Positions 49,910 to 59,576 are shown, counted from the stretch's first letter. The stretch is 64,000 nt of DNA from Actinomycetota bacterium (GCA_963169235.1 CAUJCX010000047.1:1-64000), one strand, 5' to 3'. Made by a program: numbers and translations. Notes: a model not told the origin generated them from the letters alone.

Positions 49910-50470
49910 ATGGGACGCATCAGCCTGCAACCGCCGCCGACGCTGCGCAACCGGGCGGTCGCCTGGTACTCACGCCGCCGCTTCGGCGCGCCGCTCGCAC
50001 CGGGCCTCGTGATGGGCCACAACGCGGACGTGCTGAGGGCGTACGTGGCGCTCGAGCGCCGTCTCGAGCGCGCCCATCGTCTCGACCCGCGCCTCACGAC
50101 GCTCGCCGTGGTCGCGTCCGCCTCCCGCCTGGGGTGCGCCTGGTGCCTGGACTTCGGCTACTGGGCCGCCCGCGAGGGGGGCCTCGACGCGGCCACGCTG
50201 GCGGACGTCCCCGCCTGGCGGGACAGCGACCGCTTCACGCCGCGGGAGCGTCGCGTGATGGAGTACGCCGAGACGATGAGCGACGATGCCCGCGACGTGA
50301 CCGACGTGCAGGTGGGCGCGCTGGTGGAGGAACTGGGGGAGGCCGCCGTGGTGGAGCTGACCATGATGATCGCCGTCGAGAACCTCCGCTCGCGCTTCAA
50401 CCTCGCCATGGGCCTGGCACCGCAGGGCTTCCGCGACCGCTGCGACGTGGCCGCTCCCACCCATGCCTGA
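49910..50470 (+). CDS. Carboxymuconolactone decarboxylase/AhpD-family protein
   Basis: A 186-residue all-helical protein of the CMD/AhpD family. CAWCLDFGYWAAREGG carries the redox-type CxxC, and helices around MMIAVENLRSRFNLAMG complete the fold. Family members are peroxidase-reductase partners or decarboxylases. Genes of this kind are the standard neighbours and targets of ECF41 sigma factors. GGAGG lies 4-5 nt before ATG 49910. It overlaps the sigma factor gene by 8 bp, so the two are co-expressed from the TGTCACA promoter (inference). Confidence 0.85.
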   Translation: MGRISLQPPPTLRNRAVAWYSRRRFGAPLAPGLVMGHNADVLRAYVALERRLERAHRLDPRLTTLAVVASASRLGCAWCLDFGYWAAREGGLDAATLADVPAWRDSDRFTPRERRVMEYAETMSDDARDVTDVQVGALVEELGEAAVVELTMMIAVENLRSRFNLAMGLAPQGFRDRCDVAAPTHA

Positions 50471-51335
50471 CGCGCCGTTCGCGGCGGTGTTCACGCGCGA
50501 GCGGCCGCGCCTGTTCGGCATCGCGTACCGCATCGTCGGGACGGTGCCGGACGCGGAGGACGTGGTTCAGGACGCGTTCATCGCGTGCGCGGGCGCCGCT
50601 GCCGACGTCGCGGACCCCGTGGCGTACGCCGTGCGGGCGGTGACGCGGCGCGCGCTCAACCGCCGCCGCGACGACGCGCGCCGCCGGTCGCACTACGTGG
50701 GGCCGTGGCTGCCCGGGCCGCTCGACACCGGTCCCGGGCCGGCCGAGGCCGCCGAGACGGCGGAGGGGCTCACGATGGCGGCGCTGGTGCTGATGGAGCG
50801 CCTCGGTCCCCGGGAGCGCGCGGCGTTCGTGCTGGTGGACGTGTTCGGTCTGTCCGCGCCCGAGGCCGCGGACGCCCTGGACGCCACCCCCGCGGCGGTG
50901 CGTCAGCTCACCAGCCGCGCTCGCCGCCGCCTGCGGGCCGAGCCGGCCGTGCCGGAGGACGCTCCGGCCGATCACGACCGGGTCACGCGCGCGTTCGGCG
51001 AAGCGATGGTCGCCGGCGACATGGAGGGGGTGCTGGCGGTGCTCGCCCCCGACGTCGAGTTCGTCGCGGACGGGGGCGGCAAGGCACTCGCGTCGCGCGC
51101 CCCCGTGCAGGGTGCGGCGCGGGTGGCGACGGTGCTCTTGGCGCTGGCCGCGAACGTCCCCGACGCGCGGCCGTGGGCGGCGTCGATCAACGGACGCACG
51201 GGGTTCGTGGTGGCCTCCGACGCGATGGGTCCGTCGGTGTACCAGTTCGCCGTGTGCGGCGGTCGCATCACGTCGATCTGGGCCACGCGCAACCCGGACA
51301 AGCTCACGTGGGTACCGGCGACGCCGCCCGGGTGA
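50463..51335 (+). CDS. ECF41-group sigma factor with fused SnoaL-like domain
   Basis: A 290-residue sigma-70 family regulator. Sigma region 2 is at residues 10-70 (AYRIVGTVPDAEDVVQDAF) and region 4 at 105-158 (LSAPEAADALDATPAAVRQL). A C-terminal extension (about 170-290) is SnoaL-like. The group's linker motif YVGPWLP (78-84), DGGGK (203-207) and NPDKL (277-281) are all present. In ECF41 proteins the extension replaces an anti-sigma factor and tunes activity from within. The partner is the upstream CMD-family gene. No separate anti-sigma gene is seen. Confidence 0.92.
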   Translation: MPDAPFAAVFTRERPRLFGIAYRIVGTVPDAEDVVQDAFIACAGAAADVADPVAYAVRAVTRRALNRRRDDARRRSHYVGPWLPGPLDTGPGPAEAAETAEGLTMAALVLMERLGPRERAAFVLVDVFGLSAPEAADALDATPAAVRQLTSRARRRLRAEPAVPEDAPADHDRVTRAFGEAMVAGDMEGVLAVLAPDVEFVADGGGKALASRAPVQGAARVATVLLALAANVPDARPWAASINGRTGFVVASDAMGPSVYQFAVCGGRITSIWATRNPDKLTWVPATPPG

Positions 51336-51376
51336 CGCGAACGCCGACCGGGCTGGGGGAGAGCCGGGATTCGCGG

Positions 51377-51382
51377 TACACT
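51377..51382 (+). promoter_or_regulatory. -10 box for ffh and the downstream ribosome genes
   Basis: TACACT preceded by CGG. The leader to GTG 51418 is about 29 nt and has no obvious ribosome site. Confidence 0.45.
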
Positions 51383-51417
51383 TCACCGCTGCGCGGCGTG
51401 CGCCGTGCCGACTCACC

Positions 51418-52737
51418 GTGTTCGACGCACTCTCCGACAAACTCCAGGGCGTTTTCGCCGGCCTCAAGGCCCGCGGCAAGCTGACCGAGGCCGACATCGA
51501 CAAGGCGATGCGGGCCATCCGCTTGTCGCTGCTCGAGGCCGACGTCAGCCTGCCCGTGGTCAAGCAGCTCACCAAGGCCATCTCGGAGCGCGCCCACGGC
51601 TCCGACGTGATGACCTCGCTGACGCCCGACCAGCAGGTCGTGAAGATCGTCAACGAGGAGCTCACCCGCCTGATGGGCGAGTCGAGCGTGGGCATGCCGA
51701 TGTCCCCGCGGCCGCCCACCATCGTGCTGATGGCGGGCCTCCAGGGCTCCGGCAAGACCACGTGCTGCGCCAAGCTGGCGCGCCACTACCAGCAGCAGGG
51801 CCGCGCGCCCATGATGATCGCGTGCGACGTGCACCGTCCGGCCGCGGCGCAGCAGCTCGCGGTGCTGGGCGAGCAGATCGGCGTGCCCGTCTACAAGGAG
51901 GACGGGGGCACCGACGCGGTCGCCATCGCGACCCGGGGCGTGGCGCAGGCGCGGGCCGCGGCGCGCGACCTGGTGATCGTCGACACCGCCGGCCGCATCG
52001 TCATCGACGAGGCGATGATGGCCGAGCTGGTGCAGGTGCGCGACGCCGTGTCGCCCACCGCGGTGGTGCTGGTGCTCGACGCCATGACGGGGCAGGACTC
52101 CGTCAACGTGGCGTCGGCGTTCCAGGAGGCCGTCAACTTCGACGGCGTGGTGCTGACGAAGCTCGATGGCGACGCGCGCGGCGGCGCCGCGCTGTCGGTG
52201 CGGGCGGTCACCGGCCGCCCCATCTTCTTCGTCGGCATGGGCGAGAAGGTGGACGCGCTCGAGCCGTTCCACCCCGACCGCATGGCCTCGCGCATCCTCG
52301 GCATGGGCGACGTGCTGAGCCTCATCGAGAAGGCCGAGCAGACCGTCGACGTCGACGACGCGAAGGACCTGCAGAAGAAGATGACCAGCGGTCAGATGAC
52401 GCTGGAGGACTTCCTGGTGCAGATGAAGCAGGTGCGCAAGATGGGTCCCCTGGGCCAGCTTCTGGGTATGGTTCCGGGGTTCAAAGCCCTCGCGAAGGGC
52501 CAAGACGTCCAGGTCGACGAGGGTCGCCTGGACCGCATCGAGGCCATCATCCACAGCATGACCCCCCACGAACGCCGCCGGCCGGACGTCATCAACGGCA
52601 GCCGGCGCCGTCGCATCGCCATCGGCAGCGGCACCACCGTGCAGGAGGTCAACCAGCTGCTCTCCCAGTTCCAGCAGATGAAGAAGCTCATGAAACGCAT
52701 GGGCAAGGGCGGCTTCCCGTCCCTTCCCACCGCCTGA
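51418..52737 (+). CDS. ffh: Signal recognition particle protein Ffh
   Basis: A 439-residue SRP54 homologue with an N domain (residues 1-90), a G domain ([58 protein letters not shown]) and a Met-rich M domain (residues 300-439, GMVPGFK and later [16 protein letters not shown]). It binds signal sequences and 4.5S RNA. ATG/GTG choices are few; GTG 51418 gives the standard N-terminus ([12 protein letters not shown]). The ffs RNA gene is not visible nearby. Confidence 0.95.
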   Translation: MFDALSDKLQGVFAGLKARGKLTEADIDKAMRAIRLSLLEADVSLPVVKQLTKAISERAHGSDVMTSLTPDQQVVKIVNEELTRLMGESSVGMPMSPRPPTIVLMAGLQGSGKTTCCAKLARHYQQQGRAPMMIACDVHRPAAAQQLAVLGEQIGVPVYKEDGGTDAVAIATRGVAQARAAARDLVIVDTAGRIVIDEAMMAELVQVRDAVSPTAVVLVLDAMTGQDSVNVASAFQEAVNFDGVVLTKLDGDARGGAALSVRAVTGRPIFFVGMGEKVDALEPFHPDRMASRILGMGDVLSLIEKAEQTVDVDDAKDLQKKMTSGQMTLEDFLVQMKQVRKMGPLGQLLGMVPGFKALAKGQDVQVDEGRLDRIEAIIHSMTPHERRRPDVINGSRRRRIAIGSGTTVQEVNQLLSQFQQMKKLMKRMGKGGFPSLPTA

Positions 52738-52768
52738 CACACCTCGTCCCGAGACAACAAGGAGCACC

Positions 52769-53011
52769 GTGGTAAAGATCCGCCTGGCCCGCGTGGGCAG
52801 CAAGAAGAACCCGATCTACCGGGTCGTGGTGGCCGACTCGCGCGCGCCGCGCGACGGCCGCAGCATCGAGACGATCGGCCGCTACAACCCGCAGGTGGAG
52901 CCGTCGCTCGTCGAGGTGGACCTCGACCGGGTCAAGCACTGGCAGTCGAACGGCGCGCAGACGTCCGCGGCCGTGAAGAAGCTCATCAAGATCGCCGAGA
53001 AGGCCGCGTGA
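52769..53011 (+). CDS. rpsP: 30S ribosomal protein S16
   Basis: An 80-residue S16: [40 protein letters not shown] and the Val/Asp-rich tail are canonical. The GTG start has AAGGAG 5 nt upstream. It overlaps khpA by 4 bp (GTGA). The order ffh-rpsP-khpA-rimM-trmD is conserved in Gram-positive bacteria. Confidence 0.97.
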   Translation: MVKIRLARVGSKKNPIYRVVVADSRAPRDGRSIETIGRYNPQVEPSLVEVDLDRVKHWQSNGAQTSAAVKKLIKIAEKAA

Positions 53012-53259
53012 GCGACGATCCCGCCCAGAACCTCGCCACCATGGTCGAGGCCATGGCGCGGGGCCTGGTGGATCACCCCGACCAGGTGCGCGTGGAGGTC
53101 GAGCCCGGCGAGACCGCGGCGCTGAGCCTGTTCGTCGCCCAGGAGGACCTGGGCCAGGTGATCGGGCGGGGCGGGCGCATCGCCCGGGCCCTGCGCACGG
53201 TGGTGCGCGAGGCCGCCCACCAGCGCGGCCTCAAGGCGACCCTGGGCATCGTCGACTGA
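53008..53259 (+). CDS. khpA: KH-domain RNA-binding protein KhpA
   Basis: An 83-residue protein made of one type II KH domain, with the RNA-binding loop [12 protein letters not shown] (GxxG) at about residues 52-63. KhpA forms a dimer with KhpB in Gram-positive bacteria and affects cell division and RNA levels. It overlaps rpsP and lies 5 bp before rimM. Confidence 0.9.
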   Translation: MSDDPAQNLATMVEAMARGLVDHPDQVRVEVEPGETAALSLFVAQEDLGQVIGRGGRIARALRTVVREAAHQRGLKATLGIVD

Positions 53260-53264
53260 GCACG

Positions 53265-53783
53265 ATGCGCGACGGCGAGGTGGTGATCGCCGCGATCACC
53301 CGTGCCCACGGGGTGCGCGGCATGCTGAAGGTGAAGCCGACGGGGGCGACCCTGGCGACGCTGCGGGACGGTGACGCGGTCACCCTGGTGCAGGGGGAGC
53401 GCCGGCGCGACGCGGTGGTCGAGTCGGTCGACGTGCGCGCGAACGAGGCGTTCCTGCGCCTGCGCGGCGTCGCCAGCCGTGACGACGCCGAGCTGCTGCG
53501 GGGGGCGCTGGTGGTCACCGGCGACGACCGCCTTCCGGGGCTGGACGAGGCGGAGTTCTACGTGCGCGACCTCATCGGCTGCCGGGTGTTCGTCGCGGAC
53601 CGCCACCTGGGCGACGTGCGGCAGGTGCTGCCGGGGGCGGCGAACGACGTGCTGGAGGTGCATCCACCGGGCGGCGGGGACCCGGTGCTGGTGCCGTTCA
53701 CGCGCGACGCGATGGTGGCGGTGGATCCGGCCGCCGGGCGGGTCGACGTGCGGGACGGCCTGCTCGAACTGCCGGAGCCCTGA
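53265..53783 (+). CDS. rimM: Ribosome maturation factor RimM
   Basis: A 172-residue 16S rRNA processing factor that binds S19 in the 30S head. The N-terminal RimM domain (ITRAHGVRGMLKV) and the C-terminal PRC barrel (YVRDLIGCRVFV, later VLVPFTRDAMVAVDP) are both present. One base separates it from trmD. Confidence 0.94.
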   Translation: MRDGEVVIAAITRAHGVRGMLKVKPTGATLATLRDGDAVTLVQGERRRDAVVESVDVRANEAFLRLRGVASRDDAELLRGALVVTGDDRLPGLDEAEFYVRDLIGCRVFVADRHLGDVRQVLPGAANDVLEVHPPGGGDPVLVPFTRDAMVAVDPAAGRVDVRDGLLELPEP

Positions 53784-53784
53784 C

Positions 53785-54459
53785 GTGCAGATCGACGTGT
53801 TCACGCTGTTCCCCGAGTGGTTCTCGTGGATGGCGTCCGCCCGCCACCTGGCCAACGCCACGGCCAGCGACGGCCTGCGGATGGGGCTCCACTCGTACCG
53901 GGACCACACGACGCTGAGCGGCGGCCAGGTGGACGACGCACCGTACGGGGGCGGGCCCGGGATGGTGCTGCGCGTGGACGTCGTGGCGGCGGCGCTGGAG
54001 GGCGTGTACGGCATGGACGCGCAGGCGGTGCGCGACGAGCGCGCCGTGGTGGTGCTGTCGCCGCGGGGGCGCACGTTCACCGACGCGGTGGCCCGCGAGC
54101 TGGTGGCGGGACCGCCGCTTACGCTTCTGTGCGGCCGCTACGAGGGCTTCGACGAGCGCGTGCACACGCTGCTCGCGTCCGACGTCATCTCGCTGGGGCC
54201 GTACGTGCTGGCCGGCGGGGAGATCCCCGCGATGGCCATCATCGACGCGTGTGCGCGCCGCATCCCCGGGGCGCTCGGCAACGCGGCCAGCCTGGACGCC
54301 GAGTCGTTCGGCGCCGAGCTCGGCGGCCGCACCGAGCACCCGCACTACACGCGCCCCGCCGACTTCCGCGGCCACGGGGTGCCCGACGTGCTGGTGTCGG
54401 GCGACCACGGCAAGGTGGCGCGCTGGCGCGAGGAGCACCTGGGGCCGCCGGACGCGTAG
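53785..54459 (+). CDS. trmD: tRNA (guanine-N1)-methyltransferase
   Basis: A 224-residue SPOUT methyltransferase that makes m1G37. DVFTLFPEWF is the usual start. DAPYGGGPGMVLR, LLCGRYEGFDERV, and SLGPYVLAGGEIPAMAIID form the trefoil-knot SAM site; HYTRPADFRG is the tRNA-binding loop. The GTG start lies 1 bp after rimM. rplS, normally next, is absent; instead a minus-strand rfbH gene follows 17 bp away. Confidence 0.95.
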   Translation: MQIDVFTLFPEWFSWMASARHLANATASDGLRMGLHSYRDHTTLSGGQVDDAPYGGGPGMVLRVDVVAAALEGVYGMDAQAVRDERAVVVLSPRGRTFTDAVARELVAGPPLTLLCGRYEGFDERVHTLLASDVISLGPYVLAGGEIPAMAIIDACARRIPGALGNAASLDAESFGAELGGRTEHPHYTRPADFRGHGVPDVLVSGDHGKVARWREEHLGPPDA

Positions 54460-54476
54460 CCGGCGGCGGCCCGCGG

Positions 54477-55829
54477 CTATTCCGGGTGGGCCCCGTTACG
54501 CGCCATGTCGTGCAGCACCTCGAGCACGTAGTCGATGTGCGCGTCGCCGAGGCCGGGGAAGACCCCAAGCCACAGCACGTTGTTCATGGTGTAGTCGGCA
54601 CCCTCGAGCGTGCCCACCACGCGGTGCTCGATGTCGGCGTACGCGGGCTGGCGCAGCAGGTTGCCGGCGAACACCAGGCGCGTGGCGATGCCGCGCTGAT
54701 CGAGCACGCGCACCACGTCGTTGCGCTCAAGCGGCCCGTCCGGGCGCACCGCCAGGGGGAAGCCGAACCAGCTGGGATCGCTGCGCGGGGTGGCCTCGGG
54801 GCGCAGGTAGACGTCCTGCACGTCCTCCAGGCCGGCGTACAGCCGCGCGAAGTTGTGCTTGCGGGCGGCGATGAAGCCGTCGAGCTTGTCCAGCTGCGAC
54901 ATGCCGATGGCGGCCTGCATGTCGGTGGCCTTCAGGTTGTAGCCGATGTGCGAGTAGACGTACTTGTGATCGTAGCCGAACGGCAGCGTCCCGAACTGCT
55001 GGCCGAACCGCTTGCCGCAGGTGTTCTCCTTGCCCGGCGCGCACCAGCAGTCGCGTCCCCAGTCGCGGAACGACTCGGCCAGCGTCTTCATGCGGCCGTT
55101 GTTGGTGATGACCGCGCCGCCCTCACCCATGGTGATGTGGTGGGCCGGGTAGAAGCTGGTGGTGGCGAACATGCCGGTGCGGCCCACGTGCTCGCCGTCG
55201 TACGTGGCGCCGAGGGCGTCGCAGCAGTCCTCCACCAGCCACAGGTCGTGCTCGCGGCAGAAGTCGCCGATGGTGCCCAGGTCGAACGGGTTTCCCAGCG
55301 TGTGCGCGACCATCACGGCCTTCGTGCGTGGGCTGAGGGCCTCCTCCAGCCGTGACGTGTCGATGTTGTACGTGGGCACGTCCACGTCGAGGAACACCGG
55401 CACGCACTGGTTCTGGATGATCGGGTTGACCGTGGTGGGAAAGCCCGTCGCGGCGGTGATGACCTCGTCGCCGGGCTGCAGGCGCCGGTCGTTGAGCGTC
55501 GGAGACGTGAGCGCGCTGAACGCCACCAGGTTGGCCGCCGAGCCGGAGTTCACCAGCAGGCTGTGGCGCAGGCCGAACACCTCTTTCGCGAACCGCTTCT
55601 CGAACGCCTCGGCGTAGCGGCCCGCCGTCAGCCACAGGTCGAGCGACGCCTCCAGCAGGTTCACCAGGTCGTCGGCGTCGAGCTTCTTGCCCGACACCGG
55701 GACCCGCGGGTTGGCGCGGTCGAACGGGTGCTCGGGGAACGCCTCGGCGAAGTACCGGCGCGACAGGTCGAGGATCTCGGCCCGCAGCGCATCGGCGGCC
55801 GTGGTGTGGGTGACGGGTTCCGTGCTCAT
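54477..55829 (-). CDS. rfbH: CDP-6-deoxy-4-hexulose 3-dehydrase (E1, RfbH/DdhC)
   Basis: A 450-residue PMP/[2Fe-2S] enzyme of the DegT/DnrJ/EryC1 fold that removes the C3 hydroxyl of CDP-4-keto-6-deoxyglucose, first half of 3,6-dideoxyhexose formation. The E1 hallmarks are exact: the PLP Lys is replaced by His in SFYPAHH (His230), and the cluster ligands are C203, C261, C263 and C271 (C-x57-C-x-C-x7-C). It works with a reductase (E3) not seen in the window. ATG 55829 lies 7 nt after a TACACT box (leaderless). It is transcribed away from the rest of the sugar locus. Confidence 0.92.
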   Translation of the reverse strand: MSTEPVTHTTAADALRAEILDLSRRYFAEAFPEHPFDRANPRVPVSGKKLDADDLVNLLEASLDLWLTAGRYAEAFEKRFAKEVFGLRHSLLVNSGSAANLVAFSALTSPTLNDRRLQPGDEVITAATGFPTTVNPIIQNQCVPVFLDVDVPTYNIDTSRLEEALSPRTKAVMVAHTLGNPFDLGTIGDFCREHDLWLVEDCCDALGATYDGEHVGRTGMFATTSFYPAHHITMGEGGAVITNNGRMKTLAESFRDWGRDCWCAPGKENTCGKRFGQQFGTLPFGYDHKYVYSHIGYNLKATDMQAAIGMSQLDKLDGFIAARKHNFARLYAGLEDVQDVYLRPEATPRSDPSWFGFPLAVRPDGPLERNDVVRVLDQRGIATRLVFAGNLLRQPAYADIEHRVVGTLEGADYTMNNVLWLGVFPGLGDAHIDYVLEVLHDMARNGAHPE

Positions 55830-55836
55830 GCCGATG

Positions 55837-55842
55837 AGTGTA
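55837..55842 (-). promoter_or_regulatory. -10 box for rfbH (leaderless)
   Basis: TACACT on the minus strand ends 7 nt before ATG 55829. It is back to back with the promoter of the divergent membrane-protein gene. Confidence 0.5.
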
Positions 55843-55886
55843 TGCGAGCCCCGTTTCGGACGGCCCGGCCCGGCGGGGCGCGTTGG

Positions 55887-55892
55887 TATGGT
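55887..55892 (+). promoter_or_regulatory. -10 box for the GT-C/gtrB/gtrA unit
   Basis: TATGGT ends 9 nt before ATG 55902. No ribosome site lies between, so the mRNA is predicted to be leaderless. Confidence 0.5.
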
Positions 55893-55901
55893 GCCCGGCG
55901 G

Positions 55902-58187
55902 ATGTCCACGCCCCGCACAACCGGCACGCCGGAGCCCGTCGAGGGCGCACCGGACGAACCGGACGCGGGGACGCCGCGCCGAGCGGCACCTCGGCCTCCG
56001 TGGCGCCCCGGGCCCCGCTCGCGCGAGGTCGCGTGGGCCCTCGCGTCGGCGGGTCTCGGCCTCGTCGGCGCGATCCTCGCGATGCACCTCTGGGAGGCCA
56101 CGTACTGGGTGCCGCTGGTGCCCAACGGCGACTCCCTGCCGAACCTCGCGATGGTGCAGGGGATGATCGACCACGGGTGGATGTGGCACAACCCGACGCT
56201 CGGCGCCCCCCACGGGCAGCAGATGTTCGACTTCGGCGTGATGGACGGCGACACGCTGCAGCTGGCCATCATCCGGCTGATCGCGTTCTTCACCACCCAG
56301 GCGGCCGTGGCCGTGAATGCGTACTACGTGCTGGGGTTCGGGCTGATCGCGCTGTCGGCCCACGTCGTGCTGCGGCTGCTCGGCATCGTCCCGCCGGTGG
56401 CGGTGTTCGTGAGCGTCGTGTTCGCGTTGGTGCCGTACCACTTCCTGCAGGGGCAGCAGCACCTGTTCCTCGCGACGTACTTCGCGGTGCCGTGGGGGTG
56501 CTGGCTCGCGCTGCGCGTGCTGCGGGGGGAGCCCCTGTTCGCGCGGCGCGCCGCGGGCGGGCGGCTGGCGTGGTGCGGCCGCGACACGGTGCTGACGCTC
56601 GTCGCGGTGCTCGTCACCGGGGCGTCCAACCTCTACTACGCCGTGTTCACGCTGCTGCTGCTCGCGATCGCCGGGCTCCTGCGCACGGTGGCGGCGGGCC
56701 GCGTGCGGGCCGTGATCCCGGCCGCGGCGGCCGGTGCGATGGTGTTCGCGGTGCTGATCGCCAACATCCTGCCCGCGCTCGTGTACCAGCGCGTGAACGG
56801 GCGGGGCGGCGTCGCGGTGCGCGTCGCGTCCGAGTCGGAGGTGTACGCGTTCTCCCTGCTGCGCCTGCTGATGCCCGGACCCGAGAACCGCATCGGCCCG
56901 CTGGCGGCGCTCGGCCGTCGCGTCGCCGGCCCCACCGCCGAGGCGTCCATCCCGCTGGGCGTCGGCGTCGCCGCGGTGTTCGTGGTCGTGTGCGTCGCGC
57001 TGCTGGCCCGCGCCGTCCGTCCCCGGCAGACCGCGGGCACCCCCCTGTGGGTGGCGAGTGGCCTGCTGGCGCTCGTCGTGCTGCTGGTGGGCACGGTCGG
57101 GGGCGTCTCGGCGCTGATCGCGTACCTCGCGTCCCCCCAGATCCGGGTGTGGTCGCGCCTGTCCATCGTGCTGACCTTCCTGGTGCTGGTGGCCGCCGCC
57201 GCGTACCTGTCGCCGCGCGTGCGCTGGGACCGGCGCTCGCCGCGCGGCCGGGCCGCGGTGCTGGGCGCCCTGAGCGTCGTGGGAGCGCTGGTGGTGTGGG
57301 AACAGGTGCCGGCGGGCGCCGGGCTGGCCGGCACGTATGCCGACCGCAAGGCGGGGTTCGTGACGGACGCGAACTTCGTGGCGGCGCTGGACGCACGTCT
57401 GCCCTCGCAAGCGATGGTGCTGCAGCTGCCGCTCCAGGAGTTCCCGGAGGTCGGCCCGGTGGTGGGCATGTCCGACTACCAGCAGCTCAAGCAGTCGCTG
57501 CACGGCGACCTGCGGTGGAGCTACGGCGCCATGAAGGGGCGGCCCGAGAACTGGGTCGGCCCGGCGCAGGGCCTGCCGACCGACGCGCTGGTGAAGGACG
57601 CCGCGGCCGCCGGCTTCCAGGCGGTCACCGTCGACCGCTCGGGGTACGCCGACGGCGGTAAGGAGATCGAGGCGCGCCTGGCCGCCGAGACCGGCGTGAC
57701 GCGACCCCTCGTGTCGGCCGACGGGCGGCTGAGCGCCTGGGACCTGCGCGCCCTGGCGCAGGGGCTGCGGCGCCGTGAGACGCCCGCGGAGCTGGCACGG
57801 CGGGCCCGGACGCTGGTGCAGCCGCCCGTCGCCCGCTACGAGGGGGAGATCTACGCCACCGAGACCAAGGGCCCCGACGAGTGGCGCTGGCTCGGTTCGG
57901 ACGGGACGGTGGAGGTCGAGAACCCCTACTCTTCCTCGATGAAGGCCGAGGTCACCGCCCGCATGGTCGGCTACGCGCCGCCGTACACCATGACCATCGC
58001 CACGCCGTCCGGAACGAGGACCGTCACGATTGCGACCAAGTCGGCCACGCCCCTGCGCGTGCCCTTGAACCTGGCCCCCGGGCAGACCGCCGCGGTGCGG
58101 TTCCACGTGGACGGTGCCCAGGCGCAGGGCGATCCCCGTGACCTGCGCGTGGCCTTGTACAACCTGCGCGTGAAGGAGCGCCCGTGA
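55902..58187 (+). CDS. Large GT-C-like membrane glycosyltransferase
   Basis: A 761-residue protein. A Pro/Glu-rich cytoplasmic tail (about 45 residues) precedes some 11-12 hydrophobic helices up to about residue 460, then a ~300-residue soluble part, probably outside the membrane. The first large loop after helix 1 holds NGDSLPNL and [10 protein letters not shown], acidic pairs placed where GT-C enzymes bind lipid-linked donors. Overall it resembles YfhO/Gtr-type transferases. It overlaps the gtrB-like gene (GTGA), which with the gtrA-like gene would supply and flip the polyprenyl-phosphate sugar it uses (inference). Donor and acceptor are unknown. Confidence 0.65.
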   Translation: MSTPRTTGTPEPVEGAPDEPDAGTPRRAAPRPPWRPGPRSREVAWALASAGLGLVGAILAMHLWEATYWVPLVPNGDSLPNLAMVQGMIDHGWMWHNPTLGAPHGQQMFDFGVMDGDTLQLAIIRLIAFFTTQAAVAVNAYYVLGFGLIALSAHVVLRLLGIVPPVAVFVSVVFALVPYHFLQGQQHLFLATYFAVPWGCWLALRVLRGEPLFARRAAGGRLAWCGRDTVLTLVAVLVTGASNLYYAVFTLLLLAIAGLLRTVAAGRVRAVIPAAAAGAMVFAVLIANILPALVYQRVNGRGGVAVRVASESEVYAFSLLRLLMPGPENRIGPLAALGRRVAGPTAEASIPLGVGVAAVFVVVCVALLARAVRPRQTAGTPLWVASGLLALVVLLVGTVGGVSALIAYLASPQIRVWSRLSIVLTFLVLVAAAAYLSPRVRWDRRSPRGRAAVLGALSVVGALVVWEQVPAGAGLAGTYADRKAGFVTDANFVAALDARLPSQAMVLQLPLQEFPEVGPVVGMSDYQQLKQSLHGDLRWSYGAMKGRPENWVGPAQGLPTDALVKDAAAAGFQAVTVDRSGYADGGKEIEARLAAETGVTRPLVSADGRLSAWDLRALAQGLRRRETPAELARRARTLVQPPVARYEGEIYATETKGPDEWRWLGSDGTVEVENPYSSSMKAEVTARMVGYAPPYTMTIATPSGTRTVTIATKSATPLRVPLNLAPGQTAAVRFHVDGAQAQGDPRDLRVALYNLRVKERP

Positions 58188-59158
58188 CCGACCAGCCCGA
58201 TGTCCGCCGCCGCGTGTCGATCGTGGTCCCCTGCTACAACGAGCGCGACAACATCGACGAGCTCGGCCGCCGCCTGGGGCTGGTGTTCGACGCGGAGCCC
58301 GCGTACGACTTCGAGGCGATCCTGGTCGAGAACGGGTCGGTCGACGACACCATCGACAAGGCGCTGGCACTGCACGAGCGCGACCCGCGCTTCAAGGTGC
58401 TGCAGCTGGCCCGCAACTTCCGCATGGACGGCGGGCTCACGGCGGGGCTCGCCCACGCCACCGGCGACGCGGCCGTGATCATGGCCGGCGACCTGCAGGA
58501 CCCGCCCGAGCTCATCCCCGAGTTCCTGCGCAAGTGGGAGGAGGGGTACGAGATCGTCTACCAGATCGTCACGGCGCGCCGCGGCACCGGGCCCATCCGG
58601 CGCATGAACTCGTGGATCTTCTACCGGGTGGCCAACCGGCTGACCGGCGGCAAGGTGCCGAAGAACGTCAGCGACTTCCGGCTGGTCGACCGGCGCGTCT
58701 ACTCGGTCGTCAACACCATGCAGGAGCGCAACCGGTTCATGCGCGGCCTGTTCGCCTGGGTCGGCTTCCGCTCCACCGGCATCGAGGCCGAGCGCGCCCC
58801 CCGCGAGGCGGGCGTGTCCGGCGCCCACACGCTGAAGGTGATCGATCTCGCGCTGAAGGGCGTGATGGCGCACTCGTACGTGCCGCTCAAGATCATCTCG
58901 GTGTTCGGCCTGATGCTGTCGGGCCTGGCCGCCGTCGCGCTGGTGGTGCTGGCCATCAGCTGGGTCGCGTTCGGCGTGCCGTTCCCCGGCTTCGGCACCA
59001 TCGTCGCGCTGATCCTGCTGCTGTTCGGCATCGTCTTCACGATGCTGGGCATCCTCGCCGAGTACATCGGGCTCATCTACGAAGAGGTCAAGCAACGGCC
59101 GAACTACGTGGTGTCGCGCCGCTACGGCCTCAGTCGCGGCGACGACGAGCGTTCGTGA
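58184..59158 (+). CDS. Polyprenyl-phosphate glycosyltransferase, GtrB-like (GT2)
   Basis: A 324-residue GT2 enzyme of the dolichol-phosphate mannose synthase/GtrB type. [13 protein letters not shown] opens the catalytic domain, [15 protein letters not shown] contains the DxD-like metal site, and [16 protein letters not shown] is typical of the group. Two C-terminal helices (about 230-255 and 270-295) anchor it, followed by [11 protein letters not shown]. It moves a sugar from a nucleotide onto polyprenyl phosphate in the cytoplasm. It overlaps both neighbours by 4 bp. Which sugar it uses is not evident. Confidence 0.88.
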   Translation: MTDQPDVRRRVSIVVPCYNERDNIDELGRRLGLVFDAEPAYDFEAILVENGSVDDTIDKALALHERDPRFKVLQLARNFRMDGGLTAGLAHATGDAAVIMAGDLQDPPELIPEFLRKWEEGYEIVYQIVTARRGTGPIRRMNSWIFYRVANRLTGGKVPKNVSDFRLVDRRVYSVVNTMQERNRFMRGLFAWVGFRSTGIEAERAPREAGVSGAHTLKVIDLALKGVMAHSYVPLKIISVFGLMLSGLAAVALVVLAISWVAFGVPFPGFGTIVALILLLFGIVFTMLGILAEYIGLIYEEVKQRPNYVVSRRYGLSRGDDERS

Positions 59159-59547
59159 CGCCCGGGGGGCAGCCGCTTCGCTACCTGGTGGTGGGCGTCT
59201 GGAACACGGTGTTCGGCTACGGGCTGTTCGCGGCGCTTCAGTGGACGCTGGGCCACGCGCTGCACTACACCGTGATCCTGACCGTGGCGCAGATCGTGGC
59301 CACGGTGAACGCGTTCATCTGTTACCGGCTGTTCGTGTTCAAGGTGCGGGGAAACGTGCTGGTCGACTTCTGGCGCTTCTCGCTGGTGTACATCGGGGCG
59401 TTCCTCTTGAACCTGGCGGCGCTGCCGCTGCTGGTGGAGGGGCTCGGGATGGGCGTGCTGGTGGCCCAGGCGCTGGTGGTGGCGGTCACGGTGGTGGCCA
59501 GCTTCTTCATGCACCGCGACTTCTCGTTCCGGCGCAGCTCGGCCTGA
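59155..59547 (+). CDS. GtrA-family membrane protein (lipid-linked sugar flippase)
   Basis: A 130-residue GtrA/DPMS3-family protein with four helices: LRYLVVGVWNTVFGYGLFAAL, then the TVAQIVATVNAFICYRLFVF region, FSLVYIGAFLLNLAALPLL and VAQALVVAVTVVASFFMHRDFSF. The pattern NAFxxYRLFVFK is the family mark. GtrA proteins are thought to flip polyprenyl-phosphate sugars made by GtrB. The GTG start overlaps the gtrB-like gene (GTGA). 36 bp separate it from rfbF. Confidence 0.88.
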   Translation: MTPGGQPLRYLVVGVWNTVFGYGLFAALQWTLGHALHYTVILTVAQIVATVNAFICYRLFVFKVRGNVLVDFWRFSLVYIGAFLLNLAALPLLVEGLGMGVLVAQALVVAVTVVASFFMHRDFSFRRSSA

Positions 59548-59570
59548 GGGGCGCGCCGGAGCCGCGTCTA

Positions 59571-59576
59571 TAGGAT
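59571..59576 (+). promoter_or_regulatory. -10 box for the rfbF-rfbG-SDR-cyclase-TPP unit (leaderless)
   Basis: TAGGAT (within TATAGGAT) ends 7 nt before ATG 59584, with no ribosome site. It gives the sugar-nucleotide genes their own promoter inside the cluster. Confidence 0.55.

Noticed and set aside
51336-52768. 4.5S (SRP) RNA gene near ffh
   Set aside because: The flanking gaps are 82 and 31 bp, and no GGAA-tetraloop hairpin was found.
55830-58370. Upstream extension of the rfbH frame through the divergent membrane-protein gene
   Set aside because: rfbH similarity begins at ATG 55829, where a -10 box also lies. The extension is antisense sequence.
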